From Micromonospora alfalfae (GTDB taxonomy: Bacteria > Actinomycetota > Actinomycetes > Mycobacteriales > Micromonosporaceae): a stretch of DNA of 64,000 nucleotides. The notes beneath the pieces are model-generated. The model was not told where the DNA came from. It did no database searches and saw only the letters and a list, made by a program, of their open reading frames with translations. How positions within the stretch are numbered: the first letter of the stretch is position 1; the number at the start of each line of letters is the position of its first letter. Where the stretch lies: positions 1 through 64,000 of the forward strand of contig NZ_JAKKFH010000036.1 in assembly GCF_022230925.1 (NCBI RefSeq). Direction: 5' to 3'. The position numbers were made by a program, and so were the translations under genes. Shown here piece by piece: positions 26,153 to 34,699 of the stretch.

Positions 26153-26743
26153 GTGGCCGAGTATCCGCAGGACGTCGTGCAGCGCTTCCACGGCACCCCC
26201 GAGCAGGTCGACGCCGGCCTGGTCGGCGAGCCGCCACGGACCTGGGCGTCAGTCGTCATCGAGGAGTACGACAGGGCCTGGGCGCAGCGATTCGTCGCCC
26301 TCCGCACGTCGATCGTCGAGGCGCTGGGCGACCTGGCCCTCGCTGTGGAACACGTGGGGTCCACGGCGGTGCCGGGGCTGGCGGCCAAGCCGATCATCGA
26401 CATCGACCTCATCGTCGAGGACACCGCCGAGGAGGCCGCCTACCTCCCCGCGCTGGAGCGGCTCGGGTACCGGCTCGTCCTGCGCGAGCCCTGGTGGCAC
26501 GGGCATCGGATGCTCGTCAGCCCCGGCGAGGACGTCAACCTGCACGTCTGGCCGCCGGGTGCGCCGGAACCCGTCCGGCACCGGCTCTTCCGCGACTGGC
26601 TGCGTTCGCATCCGCACGACCGTGAGCGGTACGCCGCGGCCAAGCGCCGCCTCGCCCGGGACACCGCGCACCAGCCCCGCGACTACAGCCTCGCGAAGAA
26701 CGACGTCATCGACGAGATCTACGCGCGCATCTTCGCCGCCTGA
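26153..26743 (+). CDS. GrpB family (UPF0157) protein
   Basis: About 196 residues. The conserved HVGSTAVPGLAAKPIIDIDL motif gives the nucleotidyltransferase-like fold of GrpB, where the two aspartates would bind metal. Members may act as small-substrate nucleotidyltransferases; the reaction is unknown. GTG 26153 is chosen because GAGGAGG precedes it; a frame-open ATG at 26084 lacks such a site. It is divergent from the AraC-type gene, with 134 bases between. Confidence 0.85.
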   Translation: MAEYPQDVVQRFHGTPEQVDAGLVGEPPRTWASVVIEEYDRAWAQRFVALRTSIVEALGDLALAVEHVGSTAVPGLAAKPIIDIDLIVEDTAEEAAYLPALERLGYRLVLREPWWHGHRMLVSPGEDVNLHVWPPGAPEPVRHRLFRDWLRSHPHDRERYAAAKRRLARDTAHQPRDYSLAKNDVIDEIYARIFAA

Positions 26744-26770
26744 CGCCCCGCGCAGTCGGCGGCAACACGT

Positions 26771-26819
26771 AGATCTTGGACAGTTTCCGTTATCAGCTAA
26801 CGGAAACTGTCCAAGATCT
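26771..26819. repeat. GATC-tipped palindrome, subfamily B, copy 2
   Basis: Arms AGATCTTGGACAGTTTCCGT extended by two more paired bases, 22 base pairs in all, around a 5-base loop. The arms are identical to those at 13303-13351. It follows the GrpB gene stop by 28 bases. Confidence 0.9.
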
Positions 26820-26931
26820 GGCCGCGGGCCGCGGGCCGGCGGCCGGCCGCCGCCGGCCGCCGGCCGGGCAGTCGACATTGTCCGGAAAAGCGCCTTGACC
26901 CTGACACGGTGGCGGGCTGGAGACTGGCTCC

Positions 26932-27816
26932 ATGGACCTTGATGACTACCGGGGACACTCCCCCTACAGCGACCCCGGGCGGCACGGCGGGCTCCTCGAC
27001 GCCGTGGCCTCCGACGTCCCCACAGTCGCCGCGACCGCCCGCAACGTGATCGTCCACTACCGGGCCGGCGGCGTCGACCTGCCTGTCGACCGGCTGGACG
27101 AGGTGAACCACCGCTGGGTGGACCGCGTCCTCGACACCGACCAGTCCCGCTTTCCCCTGCCGCTGAGCGCTGAGCGCCCGGCCGTGGACCGGGTGGCCGG
27201 CTGCTGCCGGGACCACACGCTGCTATCGATCGCGATCCTCCGTCAGCACGGCATTCCCAGCCGCAGCCGGGTCGGCTTCGCCTCCTACTTCACTCCCGGC
27301 TGGCACCACGATCACGTGGTGATGGAGTACTGGAACGGCGAGCGCTGGGTCTGGGCCGACCCGGAGCTCGACCCGGCCGGCGACTGGCGGTTCGACGGCT
27401 ACGACATCGACCCGGGGGCGGGGCTCTTCGACTCGGCGGCGCGGGTGTGGTCGGCGTACCGGGCCGGGACGATCGATCCCGACGTCTACGGCGTGGCCCC
27501 CGGCCTGCCGGTCCACGGCGCCTGGTTCATCTACAACTACGTCCTGCACGAACTGGCCCATCGGCTGAAGGACGAGCTGCTGCTGTGGGACAGCTTCGGC
27601 GCGATGACCGACGACCTCGCCGCCGCCGACCTCACGCTCGCCGATGAGATCGCCGCCCTGCTGCTCGAAGCCGACGACGGCGACGAGGCGGCGGAGAAGG
27701 CGCTCGCCGCAAGGTACGCGACCGACACTCGCCTGCGTCCCGGCGCTCAAATACGCAGCTTCTCACCGGTCTCCGGCACTGTGCGCACTGTCGATCTGCG
27801 TATCAGCCGAAGGTGA
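26932..27816 (+). CDS. transglutaminase-like domain protein
   Basis: 294 residues. The Cys-His-Asp triad of the transglutaminase/protease fold is visible: Cys92 in GCCRDHTLL, His128 region in WHHDHVVMEYW and Asp143 in WADPELDP. Bacterial members may be peptidases or amidases; there is no signal peptide, so the protein is probably cytosolic. Its stop lies 14 bases inside the 3' end of the convergent redoxin gene. The ATG at 26932 begins MDLDDYRGHSPYSDPG, a conserved opening in similar actinobacterial proteins to my recollection. Confidence 0.8.
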   Translation: MDLDDYRGHSPYSDPGRHGGLLDAVASDVPTVAATARNVIVHYRAGGVDLPVDRLDEVNHRWVDRVLDTDQSRFPLPLSAERPAVDRVAGCCRDHTLLSIAILRQHGIPSRSRVGFASYFTPGWHHDHVVMEYWNGERWVWADPELDPAGDWRFDGYDIDPGAGLFDSAARVWSAYRAGTIDPDVYGVAPGLPVHGAWFIYNYVLHELAHRLKDELLLWDSFGAMTDDLAAADLTLADEIAALLLEADDGDEAAEKALAARYATDTRLRPGAQIRSFSPVSGTVRTVDLRISRR

Positions 27817-28744
27817 AGGCGTACGCCTGGGCACCCGGCTCGCCGAACGTGATCTCCAGGGTCCGCTCACGGACCGGGCCGTCCTGGCGGACGAGCTGGT
27901 AGAGCCGGCCGTCCTGGAGTACGCCGTTGCCGTCCTCGTCGACATCGACGCCGTGTGACGGGCCGGGAGCGTCACCGTCGAGGAGTACCCGGAACGGAAT
28001 CGACGCTCCCACCCCGGCGGCCAGCACGAGGTGCGCGTCGCGGGCGTGGAACCGGAAGGCGATGCTGCCGCCGGCCCGGTCCAACACGACGTTGTCCGAC
28101 CCGATCGTCCACTCCCCCGCCAGCGCCCACTGGTTGAGGCCGAGGCTCTCCGGCACCTGGTAGGCGCGGCGTTCGTCGAGCGCCGGACCGTTCGGCGACG
28201 CGAAGTGTTCGCCGCGACTGAAGCCGAGGTACGTCTCGGGCGTGCGCAGGTTGTCCCAGTCGGCCTCTGCCTCCGGGCCGATCCCTTTGACGGGTACGGG
28301 TTCGCGCTCGATGCCGAGCAGGTGCTGGAGCATCCGCTCGGACTGCTCGTAGCGCCCCTCGCCGAAGTGTTCGTCGCGGATGACGCCGTCGGTGTCGACG
28401 AAGTAGAGCGCCGGCCAGTAGTGGTTGTCGAACGCGCTCCAGATCGTGTAGTCGTTGTCGACCGCCACCGGGTAGTCGATCGATCGGTCCGCCACCGCGC
28501 GGCGCACCCGGTCGACCTCGTGCTCGAACGGAAACTCCGGCGTGTGCACCCCGATGACGACCAGCCCGTCATCGCTGTAGGCCTGCGACCAGGCCCGCAC
28601 GTACGGCTCCTGGCGCAACCAGTTGATGCAGGTCAGCGTCCAGAAGTTGACCAGGACGACGCGCCCACCCAGGTCGGCGGGGCCGAGTGGCTCGGAGTTG
28701 AGCCACTCGGCCGCCCCGTTCAGCGGGGGCAGGTGCACGCCCAT
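27803..28744 (-). CDS. TlpA/DipZ-like redoxin with C-terminal beta domain, resolving Cys absent
   Basis: 313 residues. An N-terminal thioredoxin fold has LVNFWTLTCINWLR at 31-44, followed by a C-terminal beta-rich domain like that of DipZ-type proteins. Family members normally read CxxC; here Cys39 is kept but the fourth position is Trp42, so only a monothiol is left and a dithiol exchange is not expected. No signal peptide. It starts immediately after the stop of the epoxide hydrolase gene (TAG then ATG, no gap), so the two are cotranslated. It may act as a peroxiredoxin-like or structural protein; not certain. Confidence 0.75.
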   Translation of the reverse strand: MGVHLPPLNGAAEWLNSEPLGPADLGGRVVLVNFWTLTCINWLRQEPYVRAWSQAYSDDGLVVIGVHTPEFPFEHEVDRVRRAVADRSIDYPVAVDNDYTIWSAFDNHYWPALYFVDTDGVIRDEHFGEGRYEQSERMLQHLLGIEREPVPVKGIGPEAEADWDNLRTPETYLGFSRGEHFASPNGPALDERRAYQVPESLGLNQWALAGEWTIGSDNVVLDRAGGSIAFRFHARDAHLVLAAGVGASIPFRVLLDGDAPGPSHGVDVDEDGNGVLQDGRLYQLVRQDGPVRERTLEITFGEPGAQAYAFTFG

Positions 28745-29971
28745 CTAGCGCAGCGACCGGAAGGCGGTACGAAGCTCTTCGGAGAAGATCTTCGGCTGTT
28801 CCCAGGCCGCGAAGTGCCCGCCCACGTCGAGCTTGTTGTAGTAGATGAGGTTGGAGTACGCCTGCTCGGCCCAGCTCTGCGGCGCCTCGTACAGCTCGTC
28901 GGGGAAGACGCTCACGGCGACCGGGACCTTCACGCCCTTGGCGGCGAAGAACGAGAGCTTGTTCTCCGCGTACAGCCGGGACGCGGAGATCGCCGTGTTC
29001 GTCAACCAGTAGAGCGAGATGTTGTCCAGGATGTCGTCGCGGGTGAGGCCCGCTTTGGCCCCGTCGAAGACCTGCGAGATCAGGGCCAGACTCTTCGCGT
29101 CGTGGTCGAGCAGGAACGACGCCAGGCCGACCGGAGAATCCGCCAGCCCGGTCAGCGTCTGCGGACGTGTCGCCATCATGAGGGCGTAGGCGACGTGTTT
29201 CCAGACGTAGTTGGCTTCCTCGGCGGCACGCATTTCGTCGTCGGAGAGCCCTGCTGGCAGCGAGCCCATGGCGTTGTTCGCGCCGGTGGTGTCGCCCTGG
29301 AACAACAGGTCGATCTCGGGTGGGATCGCACCGGGCATGTTGGTGTGGATGCCCAGCAGTTCCGGGGGCGCCTGAATGCCCATCTGGTCGACGATGACAG
29401 CACCCCAGTCGCCGCCCTGCGCGACGAACCTGTTGTAGCCGAGCCGTTTCATCAGCTCGGTCCAGGCGGTCGCGATCTTCTGCGGGTTCCACCCGGACTC
29501 GGTCGGCTTGCCGGAGAAGCCGTGGCCGGGCAGCGACGGGATGACCAGGTGGAAGGCGTCCGACGCGCTTCCGCCGTGCGCCGTCGGGTCGGTGAGCGGC
29601 TCGATGATCTTCATTTGCTCGATCACCGAGCCCGGCCACCCGTGGGTGACGATGAGCGGCAGCGCTTCCTCGTGCTTCGAGCGCACGTGGATGAAGTGGA
29701 TGTCCACTCCGTCGATGGTGGTCATGAACTGCGGTACGGCGTTCAGCCGCGCCTCGACCTTGCGCCAGTCGTACTCTTTTTCCCAATAGCGGGCGACGGC
29801 CTGAATGGTCGCGAGTGGCACGCCCTGCGACTGGTCGTCCACCGTTTCCTTGTCCGGCCAGCGGGTGGCCTTGATGCGCCTCTTCAGGTCATCGAGGTCG
29901 GCCTGCGGAATGTCGACCGAGAAAGGCCGAATCTCCGTGGTGCCCGGACGAGTCTTGGTTGTGACAGCCAT
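28745..29971 (-). CDS. epoxide hydrolase (alpha/beta hydrolase, EHN domain)
   Basis: 408 residues. An N-terminal epoxide-hydrolase cap domain (about 15-125) leads into an alpha/beta hydrolase core with HGWPGS at 110-115 (oxyanion hole), nucleophile Asp188 in QGGDWGA, and the catalytic His in VGGHFAAWEQP near the end. It opens epoxides to diols by an ester intermediate. ATG 29971 follows GAGAGGAAACACGC. It is directly upstream of the redoxin gene with no gap, an operon for detoxification or catabolism. Confidence 0.9.
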   Translation of the reverse strand: MAVTTKTRPGTTEIRPFSVDIPQADLDDLKRRIKATRWPDKETVDDQSQGVPLATIQAVARYWEKEYDWRKVEARLNAVPQFMTTIDGVDIHFIHVRSKHEEALPLIVTHGWPGSVIEQMKIIEPLTDPTAHGGSASDAFHLVIPSLPGHGFSGKPTESGWNPQKIATAWTELMKRLGYNRFVAQGGDWGAVIVDQMGIQAPPELLGIHTNMPGAIPPEIDLLFQGDTTGANNAMGSLPAGLSDDEMRAAEEANYVWKHVAYALMMATRPQTLTGLADSPVGLASFLLDHDAKSLALISQVFDGAKAGLTRDDILDNISLYWLTNTAISASRLYAENKLSFFAAKGVKVPVAVSVFPDELYEAPQSWAEQAYSNLIYYNKLDVGGHFAAWEQPKIFSEELRTAFRSLR

Positions 29972-30126
29972 GCGTGTTTCCTCTCCGTCTCGGTTTGCGC
30001 CTCGCGAGGAGAAATCATGGGTGAAAGGCTCTGCCCGGACTTGTGTGCCAACGATGGGCACGCCGCCGCCATATCTCGGAGCCTAGAACGCCGCACCGGC
30101 TGCTCGTGGCGATACGAGCAGCCCTC

Positions 30127-30963
30127 TCACGTGTCAGCTCCGGGGGCCGCCACGGCGTGTTCGGCGGCGCGACTGACCTGCTCCCAGCTCGCCCAGGTGT
30201 CCATCCGTCGACGGGCGATGTCGAACGCCAGGTCGTACACCATGCTGCCGAGCAGGAGCCGCAGCGGCGGCTCGTCGCTGTCGACAAGGCGCAGCAGCGC
30301 GTCGGCGGCGAGCCGCGGTTCGCTGTCGATCGAGCCTTCCGCCCACTGGCGCTCCAACTCGGCACGCAGTGGGGCGTAGGCGTCCATCGGGGTGGTGGCG
30401 CGCACGCTGGTGTAGAGGTCGGTCCAGTATCCGCCCGGCTGCACGATGCTGACAGTGATGTCGAAGGCCGCCGCCTCCATCGCCAGCGCCTCGCTCATGC
30501 CCTCCAGGGCGAACTTGCTCGCGCTGTACAGGCCGGTGCTCGGGAAGCCGGCGAGCGCGGCGATGCTGGAGACCTGCACGATGTGGCCGGAACGTTGGGC
30601 GCGCAGGTGCGGCAGCACTGCCTGACTGACCCAGAGCGCGCCGAAGAGGTTGACCTCGAACTGGGCGCGCGCCTCGGCCTCGGTGAACTCTTCGATCATG
30701 CCCATGGACAGGGTGCCGGCGTTGTTGATGACGATGTCGAGCCGGCCGAAGTGCTCGACGGCGGTGGTCACGGCGGCGATGACCGCGGCGCGGTCGGTCA
30801 CGTCGAGGGTCAGGGCCAGCAGCCGGTCGGCGTACTTCTCGTCGAAGTCGGCCTGGTTGATGGTGCGGGCGGCGGCGACCACCCGGTCACCCCGGTCGAG
30901 CGCGGCGTCGGCGAAGGCGCGGCCCAGGCCGCGGCTGGCACCGGTGATGAACCAGGTACGCAT
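30127..30963 (-). CDS. short-chain dehydrogenase/reductase
   Basis: 278 residues. Classical SDR: TGASRGLG at 7-14, NNAG at 80-83, and the active-site Tyr146-x-x-x-Lys150 in YSASK. NADP(H) is probably preferred, given the Arg in the glycine loop. The substrate is unknown. It is divergent from a TetR gene, and two identical-type palindromic operators lie between them, so TetR very likely represses this gene. Confidence 0.88.
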   Translation of the reverse strand: MRTWFITGASRGLGRAFADAALDRGDRVVAAARTINQADFDEKYADRLLALTLDVTDRAAVIAAVTTAVEHFGRLDIVINNAGTLSMGMIEEFTEAEARAQFEVNLFGALWVSQAVLPHLRAQRSGHIVQVSSIAALAGFPSTGLYSASKFALEGMSEALAMEAAAFDITVSIVQPGGYWTDLYTSVRATTPMDAYAPLRAELERQWAEGSIDSEPRLAADALLRLVDSDEPPLRLLLGSMVYDLAFDIARRRMDTWASWEQVSRAAEHAVAAPGADT

Positions 30964-30984
30964 GTGTTCTCCAAGCGTTTCAAG

Positions 30985-31003
30985 ACGAGACGGTCCGTCT
31001 CGT
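30985..31003. promoter_or_regulatory. TetR operator 1
   Basis: Inverted repeat ACGAGACGGTCCGTCTCGT, 22 bases before the SDR start. It differs at one central base from operator 2 (31044-31062). The pair sits between divergent SDR and tetR genes. Confidence 0.8.
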
Positions 31004-31043
31004 GATGTGCCGAGACTAGGGCCGCCACAGCATCGCCGTCAAG

Positions 31044-31062
31044 ACGAGACGGTTCGTCTCGT
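31044..31062. promoter_or_regulatory. TetR operator 2
   Basis: Inverted repeat ACGAGACGGTTCGTCTCGT, 21 bases before the tetR start, 59 bases from operator 1 (start to start). Likely autoregulatory. Confidence 0.8.
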
Positions 31063-31082
31063 AGGCTGATATCCTTCTGCCC

Positions 31083-31685
31083 ATGACGCCCAACACGGCC
31101 CGCCGGAGAGAGACCTCCCGACGCGCCATCCTCACCGCGGCCTTCGACCTGCTTCAGGAAATGGGGTACGCGAAGCTCAGCATCGAGGGCATCGCCGCGC
31201 GGGCCGGCGTCGGCAAACAGACCATCTACCGCTGGTGGCCGTCGAAGGGCGCTGTCATCTTCGACGCCTTCCTCATGCTCAGCGAGGCCACCGAGGGTGG
31301 TCCGCCGACGCTGCCGGACACCGGCGACCTGGCGGCGGACCTGACAGTGGTGCTGCACGCGACTGTCGAGGAGATGAACGACCCCCGGTACGAGCAACCG
31401 ATGCGCGCGCTGGCCACCGAGATCGCGCTCGACCCCGTGCTGGCAGCGGCGTATGCCGAACGGTTGGACGGGCCGTTGAAGGAGGCGAAGCGGCAGCGCC
31501 TGCGCAGCGCCCAGCGGGCAGGCCAGATCGCCGAGGACGTCGACCTCGCCGTGGCGGTGGACATGATCTGGGGGCCGATACTCAACCGGTGGCTGCACCG
31601 CAGCGGCCCGCTCACCGCCGAGTACGCCGACCTCGTCGTCGCCACCGCCCTCAACGGACTGCGCCCCCGCCGGTCCGGCGAGTGA
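31083..31685 (+). CDS. TetR family regulator
   Basis: 200 residues. The N-terminal helix-turn-helix is typical (LSIEGIAARAGVGKQTIYRWWPSK); the C-terminal domain resembles TetR_C_11. It probably represses itself and the divergent SDR through the two palindromes in the 119-base gap. Its stop (31683-31685) is immediately followed, on the other strand, by the stop of the methyltransferase gene. A copy of its last 18 or so codons is found again at 32641-32703. Confidence 0.92.
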   Translation: MTPNTARRRETSRRAILTAAFDLLQEMGYAKLSIEGIAARAGVGKQTIYRWWPSKGAVIFDAFLMLSEATEGGPPTLPDTGDLAADLTVVLHATVEEMNDPRYEQPMRALATEIALDPVLAAAYAERLDGPLKEAKRQRLRSAQRAGQIAEDVDLAVAVDMIWGPILNRWLHRSGPLTAEYADLVVATALNGLRPRRSGE

Positions 31686-32495
31686 CTAGCCCTGCCGACC
31701 CTGACGCGCCGTGCAGATCACGTAGCCCTTGGGGTCGCGCCACGGCCCCGCCTCGGCGGTGAACCAGGCGCGCACCTTCGCGCCGATGGCTCGCGTCAAC
31801 TCCGGGCGCAGGGCCGAGTCGGGCTCGACGCCGTAGAACGACAGTTGGGCCGCCGCGAACGCGATGACCGGCTCCGGACTGTCGAAGACGAGGGCGTTGT
31901 CGAATCGGTGTACGGCGACCGCGCCGAAGGTCAACTCGATCATCTCGGGCAGATTGTCGCTGTTGACCCGCGAGTTGGGCACGACCGGGATGTCGATCCC
32001 CGCCGACGTGACCAGCTCGGCGACGAGCGCGCACACCCGAGGTGTCGTGCCGGGGCTGTTCACCACGGCCGCGAAGACTCCGTCCGACCTGAGCACCCGC
32101 CGGCACTCGGCCAACGCCCGCCGCACATCCGGAACGTGGTAGAGCATGTGGCGCGCTGTGACGACGTCGAAGGCCGCCGCGCCATACGGCAGGTTCATCG
32201 CGTTGCCGAGTTGCGCCGACACGCCTGCGGCGTCAGAGAGCGCGTGTACGGCCGCCGGTGAGGTGTCCAGCCCCACGAGCCGGCCGCGATGGCCCCGCTC
32301 CGCGAGATTGCGGAGAAAGGTGCCGGTGCCGCAGCCGACATCGAGCAGATCCGCGTCCCTGGACAGCGACACCGCCTGCCGGACCGTACGTTCGACGTCG
32401 TCCGGGACTTCGCTGTAGCGCTGATGTGTCTGGATCCGCGTGGTCAGCGGCTTCAGTGAGAGGTACTCCTGCACATCGGAGATGGAGTGCTTCAC
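31686..32495 (-). CDS. class I SAM-dependent methyltransferase
   Basis: 269 residues with motif I LLDVGCGTGTFLRNL (around 50-64), a GLDTSP acidic loop and the VLRSDGVFAAV motif. It belongs to the Methyltransf_11/25 type; the acceptor is unknown. It ends exactly where tetR ends (tail to tail, no gap). The ATG at 32495 begins MKHSISDVQEYLSL. No partners on the same strand nearby suggest a product. Confidence 0.85.
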   Translation of the reverse strand: MKHSISDVQEYLSLKPLTTRIQTHQRYSEVPDDVERTVRQAVSLSRDADLLDVGCGTGTFLRNLAERGHRGRLVGLDTSPAAVHALSDAAGVSAQLGNAMNLPYGAAAFDVVTARHMLYHVPDVRRALAECRRVLRSDGVFAAVVNSPGTTPRVCALVAELVTSAGIDIPVVPNSRVNSDNLPEMIELTFGAVAVHRFDNALVFDSPEPVIAFAAAQLSFYGVEPDSALRPELTRAIGAKVRAWFTAEAGPWRDPKGYVICTARQGRQG

Positions 32496-32534
32496 CTCGT
32501 GCCCCTTTCCTCGGTGGTGACCTGGTTCGACTTC

Positions 32535-32660
32535 TCAGGACATGCCCGCGTGGCGGAGTGGAAGCGGAGGTCGCGGCCGGCGCCAGGCAACGTGGGCCAG
32601 GATGGCAGCGGCGGTCAGAAGCACCACCGCGATGACGATGACGAACCTAGTCGCCGCCAC
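32535..32660 (-). CDS. possible small membrane protein
   Basis: A 41-residue frame from GTG 32660 (GAGAG just upstream) contains one hydrophobic helix, FVIVIAVVLLTAAAILAHVAW, followed by a basic Pro/Arg tail. It is too short for confidence. The DNA overlaps, on the other strand, the duplicated TetR tail, so the frame may be fortuitous. Confidence 0.3.
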   Translation of the reverse strand: MAATRFVIVIAVVLLTAAAILAHVAWRRPRPPLPLRHAGMS

Positions 32661-32703
32661 CGGCGCTCTCAACGGACTGCGGCCACGCCGATCCGGCGAG
32701 TAA
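32641..32703 (+). pseudogene. duplicated 3' end of the upstream tetR gene
   Basis: Read rightward to the TAA at 32701, this stretch encodes NLVAATGALNGLRPRRSGE, almost the same as the C-terminus of the TetR protein at 31083-31685 (DLVVATALNGLRPRRSGE). DNA identity is strong over about 45 bases and includes the stop region. No helix-turn-helix or body precedes it, so it is a remnant of a duplicated or replaced gene. Confidence 0.65.
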
Positions 32704-32758
32704 CGATCGGTGGGACGGCTTTGCGCTGCCACAGCACGGTGCGGCAACATCAGGCGCC

Positions 32759-33688
32759 GTGACGGCACCAGGCACGGCCCCCGACAACGACATCCCGGCC
32801 GGCGACAACGGCACACCTCGGTCGGGTCGGCGGGTCAGGCACTGGGTGGCCGGCGCCGGGGTCACCGCCCTGGCCGCCGTCCTGGGCATCACCCTCGCCG
32901 TCCGGGGTGGCGCCGCCCCGGCCTGCGCCGCGCCGCCGACGGGCAACGCCGTCCACAAGGGAAAGGCCAGCTTCTACGACGCGGGCCGCTCGGGCGGCAA
33001 CTGCTCCTTCCCCGGCCCGCCGGCGGACCGGCTCTACGTGGCCGTCGGCGCATCTCAGTACTCCGGATCGGCGGCCTGCGGCAGTTACCTGGAGGTGAGC
33101 GGCCCGAAGGGCAAGGTCCGGGTCATGGTGATGGACCAGTGCGGCGGCTGCGGACCCAGCAAGATCGACCTCTCCACCGAGGCGTTCACCAAAATCGCCG
33201 ACCGGTCGCAGGGCATCGCGTCAGTGACGTACCGGGCGGTGGTGAACCCACCGCTCGACGGAGGGCTCACCTTCCGCATGAAGGGCGGCGCCTCGAAATA
33301 CTGGTTCGCGGTGCAGGTAGGCAACCACGGCAACCCACTCCGCTCGGTCGAGGCGCAGGGGGCCGGCGGCGGCTTTCGCAAGGCCGCCCGGCAGAGCGAC
33401 AACCACTGGACCATCGAGGGCGGGATCGGCCCCGGGCCGTACAGCATCAGGGTCACCGACGTGTACGGACGCCAGGCGACAGCCACCGGCATCCGCCTGT
33501 TCACCAAGCAGGTGCAACGCAGCACGGCCACCCTCGCCAGCGCCTCCCCCACGCCCAGCGGCTCACCCTCGGCCCCGCCGAGCCCCACCATCGCGCCCGC
33601 ACCGACGCCGACGGAGTCGGCCGCACCGACGGCGACAGTCGAAGCGCTCGCGGGTGCCGCCGCTCCGCTCGACCGCCCCCGCTGCTGA
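32759..33688 (+). CDS. secreted expansin-like protein (double-psi beta-barrel plus CBM63-like domain)
   Basis: 309 residues. A membrane anchor or signal segment at about 28-50 is followed by a double-psi beta-barrel (GKASFYDAGRSGGNCSFP, then VMVMDQCGGCGPSKIDLS) and a second beta domain with KGGASKYWFAVQVGN, the layout of bacterial expansins (EXLX1). Such proteins loosen cellulose or bind cell walls without hydrolysis. The C-terminal Ser/Pro/Thr/Ala tail looks like a linker or wall-spanning stretch. A GTG start at 32759 is assumed. Substrate binding (plant or own wall) is not deducible. Confidence 0.8.
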   Translation: MTAPGTAPDNDIPAGDNGTPRSGRRVRHWVAGAGVTALAAVLGITLAVRGGAAPACAAPPTGNAVHKGKASFYDAGRSGGNCSFPGPPADRLYVAVGASQYSGSAACGSYLEVSGPKGKVRVMVMDQCGGCGPSKIDLSTEAFTKIADRSQGIASVTYRAVVNPPLDGGLTFRMKGGASKYWFAVQVGNHGNPLRSVEAQGAGGGFRKAARQSDNHWTIEGGIGPGPYSIRVTDVYGRQATATGIRLFTKQVQRSTATLASASPTPSGSPSAPPSPTIAPAPTPTESAAPTATVEALAGAAAPLDRPRC

Positions 33689-33736
33689 CCGAGCCGCAGC
33701 GGCGACAAGCAGCCTTGCGTACGACGGGAATCCGCC

Positions 33737-33877
33737 TCAGCGGAACGCGCGCCCGACAATCGTCAGTAGCGCCCTGAGCAGCACCAGTACGCGGTACACC
33801 CCATAAAAGATCCACACGCCGAACATGCCGACGGCGGTGATGATCAGGGCAGGCCCCACGACGGCCGTTTCCGGCAC
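33737..33877 (-). CDS. small membrane protein, 46 residues
   Basis: From GTG 33877 the frame reads MPETAVVGPALIITAVGM and goes on through FGVWIFYGVYRVLVLL to a basic RAFR end: one or two membrane helices with an aromatic belt and positive C-terminus. The strongly patterned hydrophobicity argues for a real gene. No ribosome-binding site of strength is visible. Function unknown. The surrounding gap to 33970 holds nothing else I can call. Confidence 0.45.
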   Translation of the reverse strand: MPETAVVGPALIITAVGMFGVWIFYGVYRVLVLLRALLTIVGRAFR

Positions 33878-33970
33878 GAGGTCAAGCCGCAGACGGGTCG
33901 ACAGTGCGCCGGACCGGAGCTGGTGTGAATCCGAGTTGCGTCAGGACCCGTAGCGACCGAGCATCGCCGG

Positions 33971-34441
33971 GTGGATGCCGTGGTGCAGTGGGTTCGTACC
34001 TCGTGGACGAAGCGTTCGCGCGGCGGCGCCGAGGCGACCCGGCGTAACGCCGTACCGGTGTCGTTCGTCCTGCCGGAACGGGCGGCGCCGTTCGTTCAAG
34101 AGATCAAGATGTCGGAGGCCGTGGGGTTCGAGCCGCGCGAGGAACTGACACGCCCGCCGTACCGGAGCGACGTGCGCCTCCAACTGGTAGCTGGTCAACT
34201 CCAGGTTGAACTGATCGCCGCGGCCTGGGGCGCGCCGCGCCGTCACCGCCGGTCGCCCTCGGTACGACTCGCCCGCGGCGAATGGCTGCGCTGGCACATC
34301 AACTACCGCTTCGCCGGGATGAACGGCGGTGCCACGTTCTACCGGTTGGACACCCTCAACCTGGCACATGGCGCAGTCCCGGCCAACACCTTCCTCGGGG
34401 AACCGTCTCGGTTCATCGACGAACGCGCGCACATCTGGTAG
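33971..34441 (+). CDS. conserved hypothetical protein
   Basis: 156 residues. The C-terminal half has a patterned sequence, RLARGEWLRWHINYRF, then FYRLDTLNLAHG and FIDERAHIW, which looks like a conserved beta-rich domain. The N-terminal 40 residues are basic and less convincing, so the true start may be later (for example Met47 in KMSEAVGFEP). I cannot name a family. A frame of similar length on the other strand is judged a shadow. Confidence 0.5.
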   Translation: MDAVVQWVRTSWTKRSRGGAEATRRNAVPVSFVLPERAAPFVQEIKMSEAVGFEPREELTRPPYRSDVRLQLVAGQLQVELIAAAWGAPRRHRRSPSVRLARGEWLRWHINYRFAGMNGGATFYRLDTLNLAHGAVPANTFLGEPSRFIDERAHIW

Positions 34442-34475
34442 CTGCCGCCGCCGTGCCCCGTCGTACCATCCGGCG

Positions 34476-34580
34476 ATGATCTCGGAGAGCTTCGATGCGC
34501 GTGGTGGGCTGACCTACCGCGCACTCGACGAGCTGGGCTGGGACGCCGAACAGCCCGAGCCCTGGTCCCCGTACGTCTGA
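34476..34580 (+). CDS. possible short peptide
   Basis: 34 codons from ATG 34476, MISESFDARGGLTYRALDEL followed by an acidic, Trp-containing end. No ribosome-binding site is clear. It follows the previous gene by 35 bases and could be a fragment of a former gene. Low support. Confidence 0.25.
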   Translation: MISESFDARGGLTYRALDELGWDAEQPEPWSPYV

Positions 34581-34699
34581 GCCGCTGGCAGTACGGGAAA
34601 GAGAGAAGCGACACCCTCGGAGGCCCGTTGACATGCGTTTCGAGCGAGTGACAGCGTTGTCATCGACTCATTTCCTCCATTTGAGACGAGGAGCGCACC

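Noticed and set aside
28031..30379. 782-residue plus-strand frame opposite epoxide hydrolase and redoxin
   Set aside because: Shadow of two real genes and with no motif.
33941..34432. 163-residue minus-strand frame opposite the hypothetical gene at 33971
   Set aside because: The plus-strand product has a more protein-like pattern with aromatic and hydrophobic periodicity; the minus frame is Arg/Gly-rich.
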